Shown here: one piece after another, positions 16,848 to 24,254 of the stretch | Numbering within the stretch: the stretch's first letter is position 1 | Layout: each line of letters opens with the position of its first letter | NCBI GenBank assembly: GCA_019448215.1 | Contig: CP080408.1 | Span: 1,674,001 to 1,738,000 of the forward strand | DNA from: Thalassovita mediterranea | GTDB lineage: Bacteria; Pseudomonadota; Alphaproteobacteria; Caulobacterales; Hyphomonadaceae | Direction of reading: 5' to 3' | DNA length: 64,000 nucleotides | The notes under the pieces: generated by a model | Told to the model about the DNA's origin: nothing | Database searches by the model: none | The model's input: the letters and a program-made list of their open reading frames with translations, nothing else | Made by a program: the position numbers and the translations under genes

Positions 16848-17006
16848 CTACTTGCGCAGGATCACCCAGACGGCGTGGATGATGCCCGGCACATAGCCAA
16901 GCAGCGTCAGCAGGATGTTCAGCCAGAAGTGCAGGCCAAGACCCACCTGCAGGAACACGCCCAGCGGCGGGATCAGGATGGCCAGAAGAATACGGATTAC
17001 GTCCAT
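16848..17006 (-). CDS. YqaE/Pmp3 family membrane peptide
   Basis: 52 residues encoded on the minus strand. The sequence DVIRILLAILIPPLGVFLQV followed by GLGLHFWLNILLTLLGYVPG and a HAVWVI tail is the signature of the Pmp3/YqaE family: two membrane helices with the IPPLGVFL and GYVPGIIHA motifs. These peptides sit in the cytoplasmic membrane and are linked to membrane potential and salt or cold stress in other organisms. GGGACC before the ATG is a weak ribosome site. It is convergent with the barrel gene across the terminator at 16793. Confidence 0.9.
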   Translation of the reverse strand: MDVIRILLAILIPPLGVFLQVGLGLHFWLNILLTLLGYVPGIIHAVWVILRK

Positions 17007-17083
17007 GATGGGGTCCCTCGTCTAAAAACAGACAAACGCCAGCTCAGGCATCTCGTTCCGGTGTGATGAATTTGCCCCCTTCG

Positions 17084-17188
17084 ACCCGCATTCGCGGGCC
17101 ACTTCCCCCGCATGCGGGGGAAGAAGGACCACCATCGGCGTCACGCCATCCTCCCCCGTGGACGGGGGAGGTGCCCGGCAGGGCGGAG
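17084..17188. repeat. Intergenic palindromes before yqaE-like gene
   Basis: The 198-bp space between the YqaE-like gene and nudC holds a perfect palindrome CTTCCCCCGCATGCGGGGGA and a second hairpin CCTCCCCCG-N4-CGGGGGAGG around 17149-17170. These resemble the dispersed hairpin elements at 20222, 22543 and 27031. No gene is seen in the space. Confidence 0.6.
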
Positions 17189-17204
17189 GGGGCGAACCAC
17201 CAGA

Positions 17205-18131
17205 CTACTCGTCCCGCTCGGCCCACTCCTTCATGATGTGGTGCGCTACGGCAAAGGGCGGGGGCGCGAACATCTCGTCATGCTTGCCGGCCAGCACGCG
17301 GCGGATTTCCTCGCGCGAGAACCAGCGCGCGGTCTCCAGCTCATTCTTGTCGACGGAGATCTCGTCGCTCTCGGCGGGCAGGATCAGCCCGATCATCAGG
17401 GACGACGGAAACGGCCAGGGTTGGCAGAACAGGTATTCGGTCTTGGCGGGGTCGCAGTGGATGCCCGCTTCCTCATGCACCTCGCGCGCGGCGCCCTGTT
17501 CCAGCGTCTCGCCCGGCTCGATAAAGCCCGCCAGACAGCTCCACATGCCCTTCGGCCACATCTTCTGACGGCCCAGCAGGCACTTGTCGCCCTTCACTGC
17601 CAGCATGATGGCGACCGGGTCGGTGCGCGGGAAATGCTCGGCCGTACACTCGGTACAGGCCCGCTTCCAGCCTGCCTCGGCGCGCGCGCTCTCTGCCCCG
17701 CAGCGTGAGCAGAATCGGTGCGAGCGATGCCACTCAAACAGGGACCGCGCCGTAGAGGCGAGGTTGGCTTCCATCTCGCTCATCAGGCCCATGGCCTGGC
17801 GAAAATCAGTAAACTCCCCCGTCCCGGCGATCAGCGAGGCTTCGACATCAAAGTCCCCCGGCATCTCCACCGCGAAGACAGGCGTGCCATTCTTGTCGAG
17901 GCCCAGAAACAGCGGCTCAGACCCGGGCGCGAGCTTCGCCGCCTCCGGCCCCAGCCAGACAAGCCCGCCATCCTTCGCCAGCAGCGGCAGGCCCCCCTGC
18001 ATCAACAGGACAAGCACATCATCGCGCGCATAGGCAGAGGCCAGCCAGTCAGCATCGGTGCGGTGATGGCCGGCGCGGTCAATCGGGCGAGCGCCCAGCG
18101 GGATGAAATCGGAATTGGTCGTATTAGCCAT
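17205..18131 (-). CDS. nudC: NADH pyrophosphatase NudC
   Basis: Nudix hydrolase that cleaves NAD(H) and removes NAD caps from RNA; 308 residues. A zinc-ribbon is visible (FCSRCGAE then ACTEC, about 143-170). The Nudix box is GFIEPGETLEQGAAREVHEE followed by AG. The NudC signature CQPWPFPSSLMIG (QPWPFPxS) lies about 20 residues after the box. The N-terminal domain (residues 1-130) is the variable NudC region. The start ATG at 18131 gives the natural length. It is divergent from the SRP RNA gene, so the two promoters lie close together. Confidence 0.95.
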   Translation of the reverse strand: MANTTNSDFIPLGARPIDRAGHHRTDADWLASAYARDDVLVLLMQGGLPLLAKDGGLVWLGPEAAKLAPGSEPLFLGLDKNGTPVFAVEMPGDFDVEASLIAGTGEFTDFRQAMGLMSEMEANLASTARSLFEWHRSHRFCSRCGAESARAEAGWKRACTECTAEHFPRTDPVAIMLAVKGDKCLLGRQKMWPKGMWSCLAGFIEPGETLEQGAAREVHEEAGIHCDPAKTEYLFCQPWPFPSSLMIGLILPAESDEISVDKNELETARWFSREEIRRVLAGKHDEMFAPPPFAVAHHIMKEWAERDE

Positions 18132-18195
18132 GCCGATATCCCTATCAGCATCCGCCCCCTTGTCACCCCGCTTTCAAAACGCGATATGGGGGTCA

Positions 18196-18290
18196 GGAGG
18201 CTGGCGGTGGACGAAGTCCTCGCCAACCGGGTCAGGTCGGGAACGAAGCAGCCCTAACGAGTTTCGCTTCGGGTCACTGTCCAGTCTCCG
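18196..18290 (+). ncRNA. ffs: Small bacterial signal recognition particle RNA
   Basis: Carries the universal SRP helix 8 core GTCAGGTCGGGAACGAAGCA followed by GCCCTAACGA. The 5' arm GGAGGCTGG (18196-18204) pairs with the 3' arm CCAGTCTCC (18281-18289), with one G-U pair, closing an RNA of about 95 nt, the normal size of the small bacterial form. The GGAA tetraloop is kept, but its closing pair is G-C where the common form has C-G. Exact ends are uncertain by a few bases. It binds Ffh and guides membrane-protein targeting. Confidence 0.93.
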
Positions 18291-18309
18291 CTTTTATTCA
18301 CCCAAACCC

Positions 18310-19236
18310 TTAAGCAGCGAAACCGTGCCTGCGGCGATGCCAGTCCAGAAACGCTGGGTGTGGCTGGTGTGCGCGGCGCTTTGGTCGAATAAGACGCCCC
18401 GACGGATTGATAATTCGCTCGATGCTTGATGCGTCATTGACCTTTCGAGAGATCAGAATTTCGTCATTATCAGCAACGCTGATCAGCCCTTTATCGAACA
18501 TCCAGTGGACAGTTCCAGAGAGCGCCAGGCCATTGTTGACGATGTCTCGCCCGTCGTTCTCTACTGGTATGATATGAGCGGCTTCGACTTCCGCGCGCCC
18601 GCCACCGTTCACGAAGTCCCAGCCGGTAATGGCACATTTCTTTTCGTAAGCCATCAAGACTGCCAGCCTGAACCGTCGATCGCGAACGCGCTTGTTTGTG
18701 AGTGATGCAATCGTCTGACGATCATGGTCAAAAAGAAATGGAGTGGGCGCGTCGGCAAAGCCGGGGCGCTCATCTTCGGAAACATCCTCATAGCGGGGAA
18801 GCTCAATCGCTTCGCGCTTCACGGCTTGGGCAATGATTTTATCGAATGTCTCATCCGAGATATGACGCACCGCCTGAAGAGCGACGCCCGTGTTCACGCG
18901 TCCGGCTTTTCCAGCCAGGCGCGGTTCCAGAAACTCACCATCGACAATGCGCGGCACGCCAATAGCAAAGTCCTGAACAGTGGGCCGTTCAAGGCTGACA
19001 TAAAAATGGTCGGCGATATTCGGGTCTGGCTGAATGTCTACCAGTCGGGCCGTGCCGCGATAAGTGCCACGTTCTTCTGGTGCGACGCCCGGATCTTTTA
19101 CCGGGGTAAAGAAGACGACCCAATCGCCGAGGGCTTCCTGCACGCGTTGCAGATATCGGCGCGGAAAATGGTAATACTTACCGATTTGATCGTCGTACTT
19201 GGACGCAGTGCCCTGCACGAAAACAGCCTTAACCAC
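18310..19236 (-). CDS. HNH endonuclease with N-terminal unassigned domain
   Basis: 308 residues. The C-terminal nuclease domain (about 195-260) shows CAITGWD, AAHIIPVENDGRDIVNNGLA and HWMFDKGLISV, the HNH_2-like pattern with His221, Asn235 and His244 as likely active residues. Residues 1-90 (including KYYHFPRRYLQRVQEALGDW, VVFFTP, TYRGTARLVDI, HFYVSLE) look like a compact beta-rich domain. The pattern recalls PUA-like (EVE/YTH-type) readers of modified bases, but this is only a visual guess. Such reader-HNH fusions can act as restriction enzymes against modified DNA. It stands alone, with no methylase nearby, convergent with the SRP RNA gene and beside repeat-rich DNA. Confidence 0.8.
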   Translation of the reverse strand: MVKAVFVQGTASKYDDQIGKYYHFPRRYLQRVQEALGDWVVFFTPVKDPGVAPEERGTYRGTARLVDIQPDPNIADHFYVSLERPTVQDFAIGVPRIVDGEFLEPRLAGKAGRVNTGVALQAVRHISDETFDKIIAQAVKREAIELPRYEDVSEDERPGFADAPTPFLFDHDRQTIASLTNKRVRDRRFRLAVLMAYEKKCAITGWDFVNGGGRAEVEAAHIIPVENDGRDIVNNGLALSGTVHWMFDKGLISVADNDEILISRKVNDASSIERIINPSGRLIRPKRRAHQPHPAFLDWHRRRHGFAA

Positions 19237-19302
19237 AGTGCTTCCTTAATCGCTTCACCAATTGCACATTGAGGTGTTCGTGCCGGGCCAGCAAGTTTCT
19301 AG

Positions 19303-19421
19303 TGCTGGCCGAATGGCGGACCCCGCCATTCGGCCATAGCCAGCAAGGACAGGCCGGTTTCAGGCGGTCAAGGCTGCCGCAGGCACGGCTGCAAGCCGCC
19401 CGGCCTTGAGCGCCTGAAACA
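19303..19421. repeat. Large intergenic hairpin cluster
   Basis: Contains GGCCGAATGGCGG (19307-19319) paired with CCGCCATTCGGCC (19323-19335) over a 3-base loop. Next is GTTTCAGGCGGTCAAGGC (19357-19374) paired with GCCTTGAGCGCCTGAAAC (19403-19420), one mismatch. Together with the element at 19452 it fills the 361-bp gene-free space between the HNH gene and the lipoprotein gene. Confidence 0.75.
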
Positions 19422-19451
19422 GGGCGGTCATACGGCTCACGTCTCAAAAAT

Positions 19452-19542
19452 CGTCATCCCGGACGCCGTAGGCGATCCGGGACCCAGTGTCTCAAAGTGC
19501 TCTGGGTCCCGGATATTTGCTGGCGCAAATTCCGGGATGACG
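19452..19542. repeat. Nested intergenic palindrome (GTCATCCCGGA type)
   Basis: CGTCATCCCGGA (19452-19463) pairs with TCCGGGATGACG (19531-19542), and an inner pair ATCCGGGACCCAG / CTGGGTCCCGGAT lies at 19475 and 19502. Elements starting CGTCATCCCGGA are common dispersed intergenic sequences in alphaproteobacteria. This is general knowledge, not tested here. Confidence 0.75.
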
Positions 19543-19597
19543 TTCAAGAGCTGGAGTTATTCCCTCCCCCGCATTCTGGAGAAGGGAGAAACGCCCC

Positions 19598-20143
19598 CTA
19601 CTGCGCCGCCGCGACCGGATCGATCTTGTAGAGCCGGCACAGCGGATGCTCAGCGCCGTCATAGAAATAGGCCGAGCCTTCCCAGCCCTGCTGCAGCGGC
19701 GCGGCGCAGACCGGGTGATCCAGAAAGCTCGCATCACCTTCGCTGCCACCAGCCGCTTCCCAGTCCGCGACGAGGCCCGGAAACGCCAGGCCGAAATCCG
19801 CCCACGCGGCCCAGTAGGCGCCTGACTTGAAAACCACCGGGTCTACCTCAGTGCCATAGGAGGCATAGAGCCGGGCGAGGTCGTCGGCGTGGGCGTCGCA
19901 ATCTGGCAGGCCCGGCGCGGTGAAATCGGCGGCCGCCGCCCACGTTTCGAAACAGGTCTCCGCCGGTTTGTAGTCGGCGTTCTGCTGCCAGCCGAGCATC
20001 GCAAAGGTCTGCTGGGCGCCGAGCTGTTCGATGAGGTCGCGTGCCGCCCTGTCCGCCGCATTCTGGTCGGCCACGGCGGGGGAGGCGGCGCAGGCGGTGA
20101 GGCAGAGGGTTGCGATCAGGGTGAGGGGCAGGGGGTGGGGCAT
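19598..20143 (-). CDS. Hypothetical lipoprotein
   Basis: 181 residues with a lipoprotein signal (TLIATLCLTACAA, Cys near 18). The mature part is rich in Ala, Asp and aromatic residues, with six or so further cysteines (CFETW, PDCDAH, PVCAAP, PLCRLY) that could form periplasmic disulfides. No family is recognised. AGAAG lies just before the ATG. It is flanked on both sides by hairpin repeats and stands alone. Confidence 0.65.
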   Translation of the reverse strand: MPHPLPLTLIATLCLTACAASPAVADQNAADRAARDLIEQLGAQQTFAMLGWQQNADYKPAETCFETWAAAADFTAPGLPDCDAHADDLARLYASYGTEVDPVVFKSGAYWAAWADFGLAFPGLVADWEAAGGSEGDASFLDHPVCAAPLQQGWEGSAYFYDGAEHPLCRLYKIDPVAAAQ

Positions 20144-20170
20144 GTGTTTCTTCTAAAGCGCTCCGCTCAC

Positions 20171-20205
20171 CGCCCTCGTCCTTCGACAAGCTCAGGATGA
20201 GGGCG
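20171..20205. repeat. Dispersed palindrome (CCTTCGACAAGCTCAGGA type)
   Basis: CGCCCTCGTCCTTCGAC and the arm GCTCAGGATGAGGGCG form a long imperfect hairpin. Related copies are at 22441-22474 and 55543-55578; the loop bases differ (AA against TTC). Confidence 0.75.
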
Positions 20206-20221
20206 TTTATCATTGGTAACG

Positions 20222-20393
20222 GCATTCCCCTCTCCCTTGGGAGAGGGGCTAGGGGTGAGGGGGCGCTACGTTTGGGCAAAGTGGTTCCCCGGCAGTGATG
20301 TCATCATCTCGCATCACTGACACGTACGTGACTGGCCGAACACGCAGGCCCCCTCATCCCCGGCCCTTCTCCCCAAGGAGAAGGGAGCAACAC
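20222..20393. repeat. Paired GGGAGAGGGG/CCTTCTCC hairpins
   Basis: CCCCTCTCCC-TT-GGGAGAGGGG at about 20227-20248 and CCCTTCTCC-CC-AAGGAGAAGGG at about 20365-20386 form strong hairpins in the 253-bp space between the two minus-strand genes. A palindrome CACGTACGTG lies between them. No gene is seen. Confidence 0.6.
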
Positions 20394-20396
20394 CCA

Positions 20397-21842
20397 TCAA
20401 CAATAAGGATTACTCGCCGGGCATGGCGCCGAATAAGCCGTCCCGATGGAGTTCACTGCCCGCAGATACTGGTTGAAGTCCCGCATGCTGCCGGTGGAGC
20501 TCTGGCTGCTTGATGCGCTTGAGTAGGATGAGCCGGAATACCCGCTCGACGTCCCGCTATTCGCCGCATAGGCCTCTGCCCCGGCCGCCAGCCCGCCCAC
20601 CACGGCGGTCAGCGTATTGCCGAGGAAATTGCCAAAGCCGGAACTGGAGCGTTCGCGCGGCACAGGCGGCAGCGAGGCATTGAACATCGGCATCCAGACA
20701 TCGCAGGCAAACTGGTTGCCGCCATTCATGCAGCCTCGCGCGCCATATTTCATGATCCGCTCGCGGCTGTTCAGCCCGAAATAGGGGTAATAGTTGAAGA
20801 AGACGACACCCGCGCAGGCTGCATAGTCCTGCTGGTGGTCACAAGCGGCGGCATAGTTGTTTTCGGCCCGGCGGAACTGCAGCGGCGTGAACTTCTCCGG
20901 CGCAATCTGGCTGCCCTCGGCCACTGCATGGGCAAAGTTCACGCAGGCCTTGTGGACATTAGCGAGACAGGCCCGCTCCAGTGACATGGCGGCGCGCTCA
21001 TAATTGCGCGGCACACCGTCCGCGCCGAGGAGGTCATAGCGGCCCGCCAGCTCACACGAATAGGCGTCATTCATCTCCCAGCAGAGCCGGTCTGCAAGAT
21101 AGCGCGCCTTCTGGTGGCGGCCCTGACGCATCAGCGTAGTCGCAAACTCAATGTCGAGCGGGGGCAGGGAGGCAATGGCGCTCGCCGCCATCGGATGGCC
21201 CATCGATTGGGCCTTCTCATACCATTCGCGGGCAGAGAGGAGGTCGCCTTCCGGGTTGAGGCCGAGCTCATCGAACTTGCCCATGGTGAGGAAGGCGTTC
21301 GGATGCCCAAGGTCTGCAGCAAGCCGCAGCAGCCTGTGGCCATCCTCGAAATTCACCGGCACGCCCTCGCCATTGAAAGCCATCTGCGCGGCGACATAGG
21401 CGGCTGTCTCATTGCCCGCGCGCGCCGACATGACGTAGGTCTCGAACGCCTTCTGGGGGTCTGCGGGATGGCCCGGCCAGCCTTCGCGGTAAAGCGCGGC
21501 GAGGTTGTAGAGCGCCGGCGGGAAATTCTGCGCCGCCGCCACCTGCCAGAGCGCGACCGCCTTGTCATAGTCGGGTGTGACGGCTTTGCCCTGGCGATAA
21601 TAGACGCCGAGATTGGTGTGCGCCTCGAGGCTCCCATAGGGGATGAGGCTCTCCCAGATCTGGCGCGCTTCTTCATATTGCCCGCTGGCATAGAGCGTCT
21701 TGGCGCGCTCATTCTGGAGGTAGGTGACGCTGCCGGGCTCTGCCCACGGCGCTTCGGGCACTGGCGTGATCACCAAATTCTGGGCATGCGCCGCCCCGAA
21801 GAATGAGGCGGCCAGAAGCGCTGCCTGAAGCCATTTGAGCAT
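20397..21842 (-). CDS. Sel1-like repeat exported protein
   Basis: 481 residues from the ATG at 21842, which has GGAGG 7 bases upstream and starts a signal peptide (LKWLQAALLAASFFGAAHAQ). An in-frame start at 21926 would add 28 residues and is rejected. Sel1/TPR-like units are seen at about 45-230 (for example AHTNLGVYYRQGKAVTPDYD, FPPALYNLAALYREGWPGHP, ETAAYVAAQMAFNGEGVPVN, PNAFLTMGKFDELGLNPEGD). The second half is Cys-rich (LCWEM, SCELAG, ACLANVHKACVNF, AACDHQ, ACAGV), and a Ser/Tyr/Gly-rich tail ends the chain. It is a probable periplasmic scaffold; partners unknown. Confidence 0.82.
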   Translation of the reverse strand: MLKWLQAALLAASFFGAAHAQNLVITPVPEAPWAEPGSVTYLQNERAKTLYASGQYEEARQIWESLIPYGSLEAHTNLGVYYRQGKAVTPDYDKAVALWQVAAAQNFPPALYNLAALYREGWPGHPADPQKAFETYVMSARAGNETAAYVAAQMAFNGEGVPVNFEDGHRLLRLAADLGHPNAFLTMGKFDELGLNPEGDLLSAREWYEKAQSMGHPMAASAIASLPPLDIEFATTLMRQGRHQKARYLADRLCWEMNDAYSCELAGRYDLLGADGVPRNYERAAMSLERACLANVHKACVNFAHAVAEGSQIAPEKFTPLQFRRAENNYAAACDHQQDYAACAGVVFFNYYPYFGLNSRERIMKYGARGCMNGGNQFACDVWMPMFNASLPPVPRERSSSGFGNFLGNTLTAVVGGLAAGAEAYAANSGTSSGYSGSSYSSASSSQSSTGSMRDFNQYLRAVNSIGTAYSAPCPASNPYC

Positions 21843-22020
21843 GAAGAGGCCTCCCACCACAAAAGCCTTGGAAAATTGTCCCGCCTGATTTTTCACCCCG
21901 TCGGGGCGAAAGTCCAGCGTCTGCACCAGCTTCCCTCAAAACACCGTGGCTGCACCGCCAGTACACCGGCAGATACACCGCCCTTGCACCGAATTTGTCC
22001 GCCCCTCTGGCGGCCCGACT

Positions 22021-22425
22021 ATGGTCGCCTCCATGGTCAAGCGCTCCTTCATCCTCAGCACGCTTGCGGTCCTGGAAGTCTGGCTCTGGCCGGTCTTCTT
22101 CTGGGACCTTTACCGGCTTGAGGCCTATCTGAAGGCGCGCCGCGCCGAAGGCGGCTCCGGCCTTGTCGGTTATGCGGTCGCCCGCAATGGGCGGATCTAT
22201 ATCACGCTCGATGTCCGCGAGGACGCAAAGGACCCATGCGACTGGACGGCCTATGCCGCCCGCACCCCATGGGAAAAGCTCGACCCTGATGCCCGCGCGG
22301 CCGCATTGATGGCGCGTGCCGGCGAGGGCCTTGCGCTGTTAGTGCTGATGATGGGTATTGGCGGCGTTTTGGCCGGGCAGAGCGATGCCATCGCTGGCCT
22401 GCCGCAGGTGATATTGCCGCCCTAG
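22021..22425 (+). CDS. Hypothetical small membrane protein
   Basis: 134 residues if the ATG at 22021 is used; 22033 is another possible start. No strong ribosome site is present for either. Two hydrophobic segments are seen: residues about 8-26 (FILSTLAVLEVWLWPVFFWD) and about 98-120. A polar part between them holds the lone Cys (DPCDWTAY). No family is recognised. The gene is flanked by intergenic hairpins. Confidence 0.55.
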   Translation: MVASMVKRSFILSTLAVLEVWLWPVFFWDLYRLEAYLKARRAEGGSGLVGYAVARNGRIYITLDVREDAKDPCDWTAYAARTPWEKLDPDARAAALMARAGEGLALLVLMMGIGGVLAGQSDAIAGLPQVILPP

Positions 22426-22440
22426 ACTGCAATCCCAAAC

Positions 22441-22474
22441 GCCCTCATCCTGAGCGAAGTCGAAGGACGCGGGC
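22441..22474. repeat. Dispersed palindrome, second copy
   Basis: GCCCTCATCCTGAGCGAAGT CGAAGGACG forms the same hairpin type as 20171 in the opposite orientation (loop and spacer differ slightly). Confidence 0.7.
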
Positions 22475-22542
22475 GTACGCGCTGACCCCAGGTGAAATCG
22501 ATTGAAAAGCCGCACCCAACCGGGTCTGCGGCTGCTGGTGCT

Positions 22543-22660
22543 GGCCCCACCCCGACCCTCCCCTTAAGGCGAGGGGGCGCAGACCTTCCAGCAAAGGCGC
22601 TTGCTTCAAAACCCTGCACGACGCCATCCCCCTCCCCCTTGGGGAGGGTCGGGGTGGGGC
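22543..22660. repeat. Long inverted pair of GGGGAGGGTCGGGGTGGGG elements
   Basis: The 21-base arm at 22543-22563 is the exact reverse complement of the arm at 22640-22660. Each arm carries its own short CCTCCCC/GGGGAGG-type hairpin. The two arms flank a 76-bp centre. The same core recurs at 27050-27069. Confidence 0.75.
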
Positions 22661-24154
22661 CTACCCCAAGCCCCTCAGAAAATTGGCCGCCGTCTTCAAA
22701 TGCCCGTCCCGCTTTCCCTCATCCATCTTCTCGGCCATGGACACCATCATCGCCCAGCGGGGATTGCCTGCCAGCTGCTCGCGGTTGCGCCAGATCCAGC
22801 GCCAGTAAAGGCCGTCCCAGATATCGCACCAGTCGCCTTTCTCATGGTTGCCCATCTTCCGGATATAGGCTGAGCCGGAGAAATAAGGCTTCGTCGTGAT
22901 GCGCCCGCCATCGGCATTCTGGCTCATCGCATAGGCGTTCGGCACCATGACCCAGTCATAGGAGTCGGCGAACATCTCCATGAACCATCTGTAGATATCG
23001 TCGGGGTCGATCTCGCAGATGAACATGAACCCGCCGAGCACCATCAGCCGCTCGATATGGTGGCAGTATCCAGTCCTGAGGATGCGCTTGATGACATCGT
23101 CTATGGGGTCGATCCCGGTCTCGCCGGTCCAGAAGCTTTCGGGCAGTTTGCGCGTATGTCCCCAATGGTTCGTCGTGCGCATCGGCACGCCGATATCCTC
23201 ATAGGTCGCGCGCATGAACTCGCGCCAGCCAATGACCTGCCGGATAAAGCCTTCGGCGGAATTCATCGGGATGTCTTTCGTCTCGATGAAGGCCTTGGCC
23301 GCATCCAGAACCAGCTGCGGGGTGAGGAGCCCAATGTTCAGCATAGGGGTGATCGCCGAATGCCAGAGCAGGCTCTCGCCCTCCAGAATGGCGTCCTCAT
23401 AAGGTCCGAACAGCTCGAACCGCTCATTCAGGAAGGCGCCGAGCCAGCTTTCGGCATCCTCATGGCTGGTTGGCCAGTAGAGGGTGTCGAGCGATCCGTA
23501 ATTGTCCGGGAAATCTTCTTCGACTGACCGCCGGGCCTCTTCCTCGATCTCGTCCGGCTCTTTGGCAGGGAGCTGGGGAACGCTGTCCCTCAGCTTCTTC
23601 GGGACTTTCTTGCGGTTCTCATCGTCAAAGCTCCACTGCTCGCCCTTCGGCTTGTCGCCATTCATGAGGACATCGAAATGACGGCGCTGGCGCTTGTAGA
23701 ACTCCGCCTGAAACCAGGACTTGTTATCTTCCCGCCACGCCCGGTTCTCGCCCGGTGTATTCAGGAAGAGCGGCGTATTGATCAGGGTGAGGTCGAGGTC
23801 GTGGGCCTCGCAATAGGCCTTGAGGCGCTTTTCCAAGATGAAGTCAGACGGGTCGCAGGTGACGATCTCCTTGATCCCCGCCTTGGCAAGGCGTGCTAGA
23901 AGGGGCTTCAGCAAAGGCTTGCCAGCCTCATAGCGGACATATTCAAATTCCGGCTTCAGCCCTTCGAGCCGCTTGGCATAGCGCGCCATGCTCGCCCGGT
24001 GCAGCCAGAGCTTCTGCTTGTGAAAGCTCATCGGATATTGCCGGTCGCCGAAGAACAGCGTGTCCTCGACGAGGCAGATCCGGTCCGGGCGCTTGTCGAG
24101 CCCCGGATGGTGGTTGAACAGATGGTGCGGAAAGATCAGGAGTGCCTTGGTCAT
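22661..24154 (-). CDS. Photolyase/cryptochrome-related protein (PhrB-like family)
   Basis: 497 residues, the length of the DPRP/FeS-type bacterial photolyase family. The N-terminal Rossmann part (about 1-130) starts KALLIFPHHLFNHHPGLDKR. The C-terminal FAD domain (about 200-470) carries TGYCHHIERLMVLGGFMFIC, DIYRWFMEMFADSYDWVMVP, NAYAMSQNADGG and FSGSAYIRKMG, the strongest family marks. In typical members a Cys-x-x-Cys follows the SAYIRKM position and coordinates a [4Fe-4S] cluster. Here the run is GNHEKGDWCDIW, with a single Cys443; the upstream cluster Cys position also appears to be missing. Either the cluster is lost or it uses other ligands. The probable role is light-driven DNA repair or light sensing; which is not decidable here. 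Confidence 0.86.
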   Translation of the reverse strand: MTKALLIFPHHLFNHHPGLDKRPDRICLVEDTLFFGDRQYPMSFHKQKLWLHRASMARYAKRLEGLKPEFEYVRYEAGKPLLKPLLARLAKAGIKEIVTCDPSDFILEKRLKAYCEAHDLDLTLINTPLFLNTPGENRAWREDNKSWFQAEFYKRQRRHFDVLMNGDKPKGEQWSFDDENRKKVPKKLRDSVPQLPAKEPDEIEEEARRSVEEDFPDNYGSLDTLYWPTSHEDAESWLGAFLNERFELFGPYEDAILEGESLLWHSAITPMLNIGLLTPQLVLDAAKAFIETKDIPMNSAEGFIRQVIGWREFMRATYEDIGVPMRTTNHWGHTRKLPESFWTGETGIDPIDDVIKRILRTGYCHHIERLMVLGGFMFICEIDPDDIYRWFMEMFADSYDWVMVPNAYAMSQNADGGRITTKPYFSGSAYIRKMGNHEKGDWCDIWDGLYWRWIWRNREQLAGNPRWAMMVSMAEKMDEGKRDGHLKTAANFLRGLG

Positions 24155-24254
24155 CGCTGGCTAGAGCTAGGTCGATCGGTTCACAGGCAAAGGCTGCAAA
24201 ACCGCTGGCGCGCCATTGCCGAGACCCCCGAGTCCCTGCCATTAGTAAACGCGC

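Noticed and set aside
19229-19447. 72-codon open frame on the minus strand in the repeat region
   Set aside because: It crosses two strong hairpins and the start of the HNH gene, has no ribosome site, and its residues show no protein-like pattern.
17084-22660. Possible CRISPR array from repeated palindromes
   Set aside because: The repeats are dispersed, differ in sequence and have no regular spacers; no cas genes occur.
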